Assembly: GCA_002633005.1 (NCBI GenBank)
Contig: NMRA01000155.1
Span: 452,275 to 516,274 of the forward strand
Direction of reading: 5' to 3'
DNA: 64,000 nucleotides
Source: Phoronis australis
Lineage: Eukaryota; Phoronida; Phoronidae
Positions within the stretch are counted from its first letter, which is position 1. Each line of letters begins with the position of its first letter. The notes below the pieces were generated by a model. That model was not told where the DNA came from. It saw only the letters and a program-made list of their open reading frames with translations, and did not search any database. The translations under genes and the position numbers were made by a program. This document shows positions 39,701 through 51,700 of the stretch, piece by piece.

Positions 39701-42700
39701 GGCTACCGGAAAGTTTGAATGCTATATGTTGGCAAAGTAGTTCCATTGCCTGACCAGGTGTAATTATCGTGTTTATTGCCGCCATAGCCGAGTGGGTAAT
39801 GAACTATTGAAATCGCTGGTAAAAGCGTGTCAAAATTTATAGTCCTCTGAGATTGTACCACGATCATTTCACGTAATGGAAAAAATCTGCAAGTTTCATA
39901 AAACTATAGATAATTAGGAAATCTGTAACAGCATTCTTGAGTTTTTATCCTGAACATTTATGTCAAGCAAAATTATTATTGTTATCAGTTTTCTAGGGAT
40001 GTACTGAACCTTTCTTTTTTGCTAAATTTACTAAACAGACATGGTCACGTGGCCCAATTAATAGCAGAATCAATTTGATATAAAGTCAATCTTGAAATTC
40101 TACAGACTTTCAACTTTCACAAAATTGGGTTCTTTTAGTGAGGTAAAATATATAGTTTTGTAGATATTTGGTTAAACATCCAGACTAGTGATTAAGGTCC
40201 TACATGACATTAAGAGAATTGATGTTTAGAATTGCCAAAAGCATTATTAAAAAATCAACTGGCCTGAAAGTGGTTGATAATTATTTGTCACAAAGTTGGG
40301 AGTCATCTCCTAAACATCGTAATATGAAGCACAGCGTCTTGTTACTCATCTGGTAGTCTTTTTCATCCTAATTGAGCAATAGACAGTAACAGCAAAGAAA
40401 TGCAAGCTCTAAGATTACAGCGCACTATACCCAGCTTGGTCAAACTCTGCGTTAAAGTATCCATGATAATTCAAAGCTATAATTTCCTACAGTATGTCAC
40501 ACAATCCACTTTCGAAGATAAATTTCCACAACTTATTTTATGAAAAAACACCGTGCAAGCAGCAACGGACAGTTACTGGGAAAGGTGACAACATCTTGTC
40601 TCAATCACTGAGACAGTAAATTTTGAAATGTGCTCAAACTTGATAATGTAATATAATTTTTACTGTTCTGTAGCTGCACTTAATGGTCAAGTTTAAATAG
40701 ATCGAGAACACGTGCTAGTTTCAAAGTCTTCCTACTTATATGGAAATTATTGTATTTACACTTGCAGGTACTCCTGATGCATTTAAGAATCTGTTTCCTT
40801 TTCTGCATTGTGATGTCAATGAGAAAAATGCTTCGGGAAAGACAGTTTTGGAAACTGTTGACTCTTATTCACGAATACGCTATGTCCAGAAGATAACAAT
40901 GAAACGGTTTCTTCAAAAGAATGGAGCTTCAACTCAAAAACCTGGAAAAGTAAAGAATGAGAAAGGTCAGAATGTTTTAGTTTAAATTAAATTTATTAAA
41001 TGTACTCTGTAATTAGTGTCTTTTTTCAATTTTTGTATCTGTATATGGTTTTTTATGTGTACTTGGCTAGCAGACTAATTACCCGGGTGAGAATTTGACA
41101 CGTTTGACACGCTCTAAAAACGTGGAGTATTGGAACGCTCTAAAAACGTGTCAAACGTGTAAAACGTGGCATGTCAAACGTGTAAAATGTAGCGTGTCAA
41201 ACGTGTCAAGAACGTGTCAAAAACATGTAATTTTCGTTCCAATACTCCGCTAAGCGTGTCAAACGTGGCGATAAGCGTGTAAAACGTGGCGATAGCGTGT
41301 CGAACGTGGCGTGCCAAAACGTGGCAAAAATGTGGCACTTTTGACACGCTAGCGTGTCGAACGTGGAGATAAGCGTGTAAAACGTGGTGATAGCGTGTCA
41401 AACGTGGCGTGCCAAAACGTGGCAAAAACGTGGCACTTTTGACACGCTAGCGTGTCAAACGTGGCAATAGCGTGTCGAATGTGGCTTGCCTAAACGTGGC
41501 AAAAACGTGGCACTTTTGACACCCTAGCGTGTCAAACGTGGCGCTTTTGACACGCTAGCCTGTAATCCGTCATTGCCATGGTAGCGACCCTACATTTAGC
41601 CTGAGGCCGTGTACGAGCATGTTCTTGTTTATAGCAGCTCACCATCCACCATGGGAATCCATACTGAAAGCAAATGTATAAAGGGATTTCTTCTTTAAGC
41701 ACAGTTTATTGTTACTGTTGATGTAAATAATCCAAAATGTGATAATGATATAGAATCATTAAAAGGATAATGTAACTATACAACTCTTACCACATACTGT
41801 TGTCTCTAAATTTCATTTCATCTAGAATAACATTAACACAGAAATAAGAAAATGGTTCAACATACAAATTTGAAGTGCTTTAATTAAGCTGCTATATATA
41901 TGCTTGTAAATCTAAGCTTTTGAGTCAGGCCAGTTGCTTGAAGACAGTTTATGAAGTAAAGAACAGACGCACTTTGTAACATCTTTGAATTACCAAGAGT
42001 GATTCAACATTTGTCATAACATTGAGATCATGTTGATTTTGCAGCCCAAACCTCTACACACTATGTCTTATCCTCATTCAAGCTGACACAAAATGTGAGT
42101 TGATCCAATAACAACAATATTATGAATTGATATACTACTGAAGATGAGAGGCGTTCCAACTTCATATATTAACTNGGATTCACAAAAATGTCCAAATTTG
42201 ACAAAATTGTAAATATTGTACCTCTAAAATGACATCAGATTCATATGAAATTCTCAGGTACTTTGCTTTTTTGCAGTGTTCTCTAAAAAGCTATTGGGGA
42301 TTGTTTTTAAAATATACCTTTTTGTGTGGTGCGATATCAAAACATGGGACAATTTTTTTAATGCGTAACGTGTTTTGGTCATGATAGACTGGCCCGAAAA
42401 TCCTCCCCTTATTTTCGGGTCAGTCGAAATTGAGTAAACCACATGCCTTTGTGTGGCTGGCAACATGCAATTGCACGCCAATACACATTAGCTGATGGCG
42501 TTAAGATAAGAGTTGCCTTACGAAACAACACATCTGAATTCACTTTTTCGCTCTTCTGATAGATTTCAACTTAAATAGAATTTTCGAAATCTTCATATAA
42601 TTTTCGACCGCAACATAGTTATTTGGTGGTTATACAATCCACAAGCACGCATATGTTATAGGTTCTGTATCTGTAGAAAGAGTGTATTGGAGTGATCGAA

Positions 42701-45700
42701 CATTATAATGCGACTCGGTTGTGGTTTTCCTGAACCTTTTTATTCTGTAGGGTAAATAAACAGACTTGTCGAAAAAGTGCTGTACTGTATAAACTTATTG
42801 TCACGTGGTGTTATTGAATCATAAATTTGGCTACCGGAAAGTTTGAATGCTATATGTTGGCAAAGTAGTTCCATTGCCTGACCAGGTGTAATTATCATGT
42901 TTATTGCCCCCATAGCCAAGTGGGTAATGAACTATTGAAATCGCTGGTAAAAGCGTGTCAAAATTTATAGTCCTCTGAGATTGTACTACGATCATTTCGC
43001 GTAATGGAAAAAATCTGCAAGTTTCATAAAACTATAGATAATTAGGAAATCTGTAACAGCATTCTTGAGTTTTTATCCTGAACATTTATGTCAGGCAAAA
43101 TTTTTATTGTTATCAGTTTTCTAGGGATGTACTGAACCTTTCTTTTTTGCTAAATTTACTAAACAGACATGGTCACGTGGCCCAATTAATAGCAGAATCA
43201 ATTTGGTATCAAGTCAATCTTGAAATTCTACAGACTTTCAACTTTCACAAAATTGGGTTCCTTTAGTGAGGTAAAGTATATAGTTTTGTAGATATTTGGT
43301 TAAACACCCAGACTAGTGATTGAGGTCCTACATGACATTAAGAGAATTGATTTTTAGAATTGCCAAAAGCATTATTAAAAAATCAACTGGCCTGAAAGTG
43401 GTTGATAATTATTTGTCACAAAGTTGGGAGTCATCTCCTAAACATCGTAATATGAAGCACAGCGTCTTGTTACTCAACTGGTAGTCTTTTTCATCCTAAT
43501 TGAGCAACAGACAGTAACAGTAAAGAAATGCAAGCTCTAAGATTACAGCGCACTATACCCAGCTTGGTCAAATTCCGCGTTAAAGTATCCATGATAATTC
43601 AAAGCTATAATTTCCTGCAGTATGTCACACAATCCACTTTCGAAGATAAATTTCCACAACTTATTTTATGAAAAAACACCATGCATGAAGCAACGGACAG
43701 TTACTGGGAAAGGTGACAACATCTTGTCTCAATCACTGAGACAGTAAATTTTGAAATGTGCTCAAACTTGATAATGTAATATAATTTTTACTGTACTGTA
43801 GCTGCACTTATTAGTCAAGCTTAATTAGATCAAGTACACATGCTAGTTTCAAAGTCTTCCTACTTATATGTAAACTATTGTATTTACACTTGCAGGTACT
43901 TCTGGTACATTTGTGAATCTGTTTCCTTTTCTGCATTGTGATGTCAATGAGAAAAATGCTGCGGGAAAGACAGTTTTGGAAACTGTTGACTCTTATTCAC
44001 GAATACACTATGTCCAGAAGAAAAGAATAAAACGGTTTCTTCAAAAGAATGGAGCTTCAACTGAAAAACCTGGAAAAGTAAAGAATGAGAAAGGTCAGAA
44101 TGTTTTAGTTTAAATTAAATTTATTAAATGTACTCTGTAATTAGTGTCTTCTTTCAATTTTTGTATCTATATGGTTTTCTATGACTTTTGTGTATTTAGC
44201 TAGCTGCACCCTCTACAAGGGGCAGTTTATTATCAATGTTTTCTAGAATTTGCTGACTGATCAGTGCTATGGAAGTTTGGATGACTGTTGGTGGTCTCCA
44301 AGAATAAGTGTATAAATGTGGCCAGTCATTGTATGTCTGAACAGATTCAGCTGTCATGAATTGGTAACAGTATTTTATCTGATTAACATTGTGTGAGTGT
44401 GCAATCATTGTAAATTATTCAGTTCTCGTCTGTAAAAGCTTATTGTATGGCTGAAAGTGTCAGAACTGGGCGTATGAAGGCATCTGTTTTTCATTCTGAT
44501 GTGTGAAAATTCACAACTTACTTAAAGCCTCGATATTCTAAAAGATTGCTGTTAATACTTTGAAAGTGAATTGACATGAAAATCCGAGCAATGCATATTG
44601 TTAATTGTGTTTGACAGGCAAACAGATTGGAAAGCTGAAGAAAGTAGAAGACATCTGTGATTGTGACGCTCTCATCAACACTTTGTCAACTGAGGAAAAA
44701 GGTTCCACACGCAAAAAGATTAAACATTACACAGAAGTTCTAAAGAAGAACCATGAAAAATGTCTTGCTAAATACAAAAATGACATTGAAGAGAACATGC
44801 AAAAACTCTTGGGATACATTGGACAGGATGATATAAATGGCAAGTTTCAGATTTTATATTGCCTAAATTCATGTTTTAGAAGGCAATAGATGCAGTGGTT
44901 AAGGTTATGTATGTCCCAAGAAAAATTTTTGGTCTTACTTTGCAATGTCATATATCAGAATTGGCTCATCAGAAACATGAAACTCATTATACTACCACAA
45001 GTCTTTACTTATTTATCACACACTCTGGATGACAAAATTCTGTTTTGTTAAAGTTCTCAAAAGTCAATATAAGAACATTTTAGTCCACTGCAAACCTGGA
45101 TTGTAGTGTGTAACTGTCATAAAACAGCATTTTTTGAATTTCCCATTTTTGTAAAAAAGTAATCAGACTTTGATAATTATTTTTGTGTTAACTTAGCAGG
45201 GAATTAACACATTCCTCACAAACACTGTTCTTGACTTTACGATGCTCTACTATTGTATGAGGGTCTTAAAGACAAGACTTTTACAAGTTTTGTGAAAAAA
45301 GCTGCATCAAACAATAATGAAATGATTTTTACAAAACTACAGCAGGGTTTTCGAGATTGTATCTCGTACATTTTTATTAAATAAACTTGGCTATTTTATT
45401 TATGCCGATCTTTTGCTATGTAGTTCCTTTTTGCTAAGTTTTATTATAAAGACATGGCAGGGATATACCTAGGTTTCAAAACCCTGCTTGCCAGCTGGGC
45501 GAGTGAGCCAGAAAATGTACTCGTCGAGCCCGAAGTTCAGTCACCCAGCCGTTTGCGTCACTTGCTGCCAATGTCAATAAAAATCATAGTTTCGTGCGTT
45601 GACGTCACCATCTATTAGTAAGGGCTAGTATCGTTTTTAGAAAATGAATTCCTACTAAGAAACTTTTGAAGTCGATGAATTCCCAGCAATGCAAGACGTT

Positions 45701-48700
45701 GCCTTGGCGCAAAGCTACATGCAATGTAGTAATATAGGCTACAGCTACGGCGCCGATGTGGGTAAAAGACTGACCAGATAAAATCTGACACAAAAGTAGT
45801 TTTATTGAAAACTGCACTCTTCCTCACTCCTGATACCAAAATGGAAGTGCCCAACCAAAAGCAACAGCGCAAGAAACCAACTTGTCACTAAGCGCAAGTC
45901 AAAGGTGTGCACATCCACGTAGTCAAAAACTTATTCTTGATGTTTTGATTTGCCTGGTGACTTTTTACATGATGTGTGTTTACTTCATTATTTTGGGAGT
46001 CGACCGAGCACCCCTATGCATAATAGTAATATCGTCCGATTGTTGAGCACGTGCTTTGAACAAGCATGGTTTTGGCTTTAAACTAAAAAAAAAAACGAAT
46101 ATACAATGTATATAAAATGTTACATTGTTCAAACTAAGTTCAAAGTATTCGGTTAGAAAATCTGTCAACCATTAGCGCATGTTTGGTTGCCTAACTATAA
46201 GTTTCTGTTTCTGTTGACAAAGGAAGTTATTACATCAGAAAATTTCAAATTTCAGTTGATCCATTCTTGTTGTTTTATTTACCGATTTATATAAGTTCAA
46301 AGTATTCAGTAAGAAGACCTGTCAATCATTAGCACGTGTTAGGTTGCCTAGGTGTCTAGCGGGAAGCTAATCTTTACAATATCAAGTCCTTCCCTTAGAA
46401 ATACGACGCGAACTAATGAAATCTTGCTTGATCTGTCTTTTCTCTGAAGAAACTTGCCCTACTGAACGCACACCTACCTGTAGGAATACCTTAGTTCTAA
46501 GAAATGAGGAACAGCCACCGAGATACGTAAAAACCCAATCACGCTCAGGATCACGATGCCACTGTATAGTGCACTACAGGCCGTCAGAAGTCCGTTTAAC
46601 TATAATCCCCCAACCTAGGTTTTAACTGATTTGCTTGAAGTCCAACATCAGAGTAGCTCCGTGAGGGTAAACTCAATCCTCCGTGCAGTAAGCAACAACT
46701 GAAGACTTTTCAATTTTAACCACCCAGCCCCTGTTTTTAGATTCCCAATTTCACTTACTGAGAGCACATGGACCAGTCTTCTACCTTTCCCGCCTTTTTC
46801 TTCGTTTCGGACTAGTCCACAAATTCCTTTGTGCATGACCAACCTGTGTCTAGACGAGTCGCGTAAGGGTTGACATCTACTGAATCGGTAGGAGCGCACT
46901 GCGCCGATGTTTTTTACTGCCGGAGCATCGACACGCTGACCAACGTGAACCTTTGTTTACGTGATAAAAACAACATGAGAAAATTTATTTATGTTCGTCT
47001 GGGAAATGATACAGTGCTTTTGCACTCTGGGCAACCGGAAAGACAATTTCTACTCGCCCAGCCCCATTTTTAGCTGCATTGGCAACTGGGCGAGTGGCTA
47101 AGTATATCCCTGCATGGTCACCTGATCCAATTATGGACAAATTTTTTAATGTAGTTGAAAATTAGTTTACAAGCTTTCTGCTTTCAGGAATTATAAGCTT
47201 TTTGCATAGTAGTTTTCTAAATATTTGGTCATGTAAGACTTTCTCCTTTAATTGCTTGTGGACATGTGTTATATTTTTGTTGTTGCGAAGTCAAGTGGAA
47301 CTTTAAAATCTTGTCCAATAACTTGAACTACATTGAAAAGTGTGTGCTGAAGCGGTCAGTCCATTTGATGGAGTCAGCAGTGTGACAAAGTTAAGTCCAC
47401 ATGGAGCAAAACATGAACATCCTCACTTAATATCTAATTTTTCAAATCGAATCAAATTTTTGTACAAGTAAGATAAAGTACACATGCCCTTGATCTCAGA
47501 AAGTAATTGGTGACATTACTTGTGGGACCTACTTTCCAAATTCCTCCATATAGAAATATGCTTAAATTACACTTGAATTTTCAGATGCAGGCTCCTGGGA
47601 AGAAACAATACATTTTTTGAGACACTTCAAACAAAAGTTTCCTGGAAATAAATGCCTTGCAAGCAAAGTTTCGATTGTTGCTTACTTGGACAACAGCTGT
47701 CAGAAAACATGTGATCACCAGAAACTAGTGGATGGATTGAACACACTTTTAATGCTCGGGGCTCCTCCAGATGGGCTCCAGGCAACTACTGCCAGGCCAC
47801 TACAAGTTGCCCTCAACTTGAATGATGCGCTCATTGTGAAGACTCTGTTGTATTTTGATGCACATCCTGATTTGGTGGCAACACAGGACTTTGAAGGGGA
47901 ATCTATATTCCACAGAACGTTGAAAATGGGAATAAAAAGTGGTAAGAAGATTTAGCTTCCCATCGATCTGTTTATATTTGAACACAGTTTTTTTGATATT
48001 CAATATGATTTCATTTTGGAGGTTTCTATTTAATCTTGGTTAGTATTAAGCCAATTCATCTACCCACAAATTTTTTGATATAGAAAGATGGTAGTCAGTT
48101 GGATTTCTATCCTTGAAAACTTTAGTCTTGTCTAATTTGTACAACAGTGCATTTTAATGCCCTGCCATACAACACATGGTATTGCTTTTTTAATTATGAA
48201 ATCTGGTAGGGGGAGAGTGGATATATGTTGATGCACTGAATATTGAGCTATGTTTTAGCAATATGTCTATTTTTAATGTAACTAACATTTTCTTATGACT
48301 CGGGACCTTGGCAGTTTCGCATCAGTAAGGCTTGTGGCTCAGCAAGTTGTTGTATGATTGACATCACAGTTTACATGTTTTTCTGTTTATAGAAAATACA
48401 ACATTGTGTACTGCACCTATGTTTATTTGTATTTTTAGGGTCTCTTGAAATTTTTGAGAAGTGTTGCCATCTTGTTAAGCCTGAAAGCTGTGACTTCAAA
48501 TGTATTCAAGACAAACACGGGAACAGTCTGCTTCATGTGGTTACAAAAATGAAAACCTCTCAATACTTAATTAACATAGTGGATCACTTGTGTACAATTG
48601 GCGTAGACACAAGCTTGCGTAATTCTGAAGGTAAAAGAGCCATTGACCATCTCCGTAGAAATGATGGACGCTATGCTGTCCTCAATAAAGCCATGAGGAA

Positions 48701-51700
48701 AAAAGAAAAAAGATGCAATGAACTAACCAAGCAGAAGCCTATAGTTGAAGAGTTTGTGAACAAAGCACAAACAGCTAAGGAAAACATAAGAAAAAGTGAG
48801 CATGACGCACATGAACCTGACGAGTCATGTGTTGATGATGCCAAGGAGTGCGAGGGCCGTATTAGGATGCTTGTTTCCCTAATGGTTGATCAACCAACTT
48901 ACATGGATAAAAAGAAGGCTAGAAAGAAAAAGACTCTGAAAAAAGAAGAAACATTAGAATTAGAAGATGTTGTTTTGAATGATGACTTAGTTGAGGAGCC
49001 AGTTGAAAAAGTAGTGCATGGCACAGAAAATGACTCAGCAGAAGATGAAGGAGCAATGCAAGATGAGGATTGTATCTCAATTAACTTCAGTGAACTTGAG
49101 TGGGAAATAGAGTGCACTGCTGAAGTATGGAAGACCCTTCAGAGTAAGACAATAAAGAAGTGTGTAAAGGAACAAATTGTTAGGAAAATCAAGCAACTGG
49201 CTGCTGGTGAATGGAGACCAAAGCTTCGTAAACCATTGGTGGGTACACCAGATAATGTAAAACTTTATGAAGCACGGGTTGACCAAAAAGTTCGCATTTT
49301 ATGGGAATGTGCGATTTCCTTTTCATCCAGAAGAAGTGACATTGCTGAAAAGAGATTGGCAAATGATGCAAAAGAAACTACAACAGGTAGAATTTATTCT
49401 GAAATCATAAGAATTTGGCGTGTTGTGTTTGACCACGACAATGTAAATCGCATCAAAGAATTGATTTCAAAGTCGATTACAAGAGGTTCTTCATGCATAT
49501 TGCAAAAGAAGCTCAAAGGACTCACAGTGAAAGAGTTCAAGAAAGGTGATGAAACACAGATCAAGCTGCCTACACTATTCACTGAGTACAAGGATGATAG
49601 TAATACTGTTGTTGCTGCTAAACCACAGCAAATGCTGTGTCCTCCTGCTAGTGCTAACGAGACAGAGTTTAATGTCATGAAATTCTATTCATTTTCGTCA
49701 GCACTAGTAGCAACAATCCTCAGTGATACTGCCGGGAAGGTAGACTTTCCATTTCATGTCAGTGAACTAGAGGATGCCATCATCAAGCTCGAGTCAAAAA
49801 CTGCTATTTTGCTTCTGGGCCGTAGTGGAACAGGAAAGACCACGTGCTGCCTCTACAGACTATGGGCGTCATTCATTTCTTATTGGAGTAGAGCCCATGT
49901 GGATGGACCACTGATGCCAAGACCTCATCTGAATTGTGGAAAAGGTATCATTACCATTTTCAATTAATTTACAATTTGGCACCTAGAAGCATGTGCATCC
50001 TGTAGAGTGCTGCAGTACCATCATGGTTTAGTGTATGTTATTAAAAATTGTTTCTTGCTGTTGTTTTGCGTGATAATCTCATTAAATGTTTAGAAATTGT
50101 CCTGACATGTTTTAAATATTGTATGGACTAAGGTATTACATAAAAAGATTAAAACTTTCCCTCTATAGATAGTGTAAGCAATGATTACAATCTGTACAAG
50201 ACTGGAAAACCTTTGGTGTCCATTATAACTGTACTGTAAAAACTAAGGTAGTTTTCATTGTAATGTATTTTTCCCGGGGTACATGACAAGCTATGTGGAG
50301 AGGAAAACAAGATGAAGATCGTCAATAATGTCATTTATTATGTTATGCGTAGAAAGAAATAAAAAGAAGACTCAGCAAGATTGGCATGGAAAAAACGCCA
50401 CTGGTGTGTACATAGAAGTGTCTTAATAATATGCAACAAAACAAAAGCATTAAGAAAATCATGAAGAGCTTAGAGAAATATACAAAAAGAAAGATAAGAT
50501 ACAGACTAACAAAAAGCCTGAAGAGTGTAACAGATAATATACAATAAGAAAAATAAAATGTGACACCCGGGATGGAGGGTGGGAAAAATTCTGAGAAAAA
50601 ACGTAGAGGTCTTGTAGACAATGAGGTAGGTGGTTGATCAAGAATGAGCTAGACCGCACTATACTGAACAAAAGAAAATAGGAGTGGTTGATCGATGTTG
50701 AGTAGAGAGGTATATGACTTCAAAAGTAGATCCCGTAGGATATAGATAGAAATGAGTAATATAAAATAAAACCTAACAGCTGATTTCATAAAGGTGGTTT
50801 AAAGTTAACTGGACTTAGACCAGGTTTAAAGATAATTTGCATTTCATCAAGGTGTTTTAACTTATAGACCAGTGGTCTAGAAAAACCTGGTTTAACTCCA
50901 GTTTAGACCTGGTCTAAACCAGTTTTCATTTCACCAACGAAGTCTTTTTTCCTTAGACCTGTATTAAGATCTTAAGCCAGCCTGAGCTTTAACTTGGGTC
51001 AGACCCAGGTTTAATACTGACTTGCACGATATACCGGTAAGTGCAACTGAATGATGCCACGATGTGTATTGATATTTAAGTTTTAGAGTGAGAATGTACT
51101 ATTTTCAATTTTCACAAGATCAAACGTAGCAGAGGCAGATCCAGGTTTTGTAGGGATAGGGCGGTGGATCGAGGGGTTTTTAAAAGGGGGTCCAAATAAG
51201 CAATTTGAAAATTATAGATTTGACATCTCTAAAATCAAGGGAAAAGCGGAGTCCAGACCCCTTGACCCCCTGTATCCGCCTATACAGACCAGTGTGTGTT
51301 GGGTTTCCTTCGGACTCCTCAGAATACAACTGGTCGAGCTGGGCATCATTGTCGTCAGCGCTTCGGGTTTGACTGAAGACAGTGCCTTCTGATTCTTCTG
51401 ACAGAGTTCCACCTCCATTGGACGCCATTTAAGGTTGCTGCCCCCCTGTGGCCGCAAAAAATAAACATTAATGACGCGGAAATAAATTTGGGCATTCATT
51501 ATGTTGCGACTAATCGTGAGCATTTACTTTAATGCCGGTGTGTACATGTGTTGGGCACGGACATTACAAAATGAAATATGTCCCCTCATGATATCCTATA
51601 TATCTGCAACTGGGACCCTCGCTGTTGTTCTTTGCAATGTTTCCACTAATGACATTTTGGATCTTGCCTTCATTTGTAGTGATACCCTTTAACTGTTTGT

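Larger units (their letters stand above)
37887..41068. repeat. Large direct repeat, first copy (contig side A)
   Basis: It matches 42176-44180 closely (about 2-4 percent differences by eye, plus indels) from shortly after the E7 donor to past the E8 donor. Compared with the second copy it carries the extra piggyBac-type element (38281-39424) and a small indel near 39525. Beyond about 41068 the two copies diverge completely. Confidence 0.9.

Noticed and set aside
41174-41425. Minus-strand open frame of 83 codons
   Set aside because: It is a translation of the palindromic satellite (repeated His-Ala-Arg-Leu-Thr strings), not a gene.
49077-49678. Minus-strand frames opposite exon E11
   Set aside because: They are shadows of the conserved helicase exon on the plus strand.
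51501-51692. Short hydrophobic ORF repeated at 53592-53786
   Set aside because: It is repeated only because the Harbinger-like element is present in both overlapping contigs. The two versions differ by an in-frame change and neither matches a known protein.
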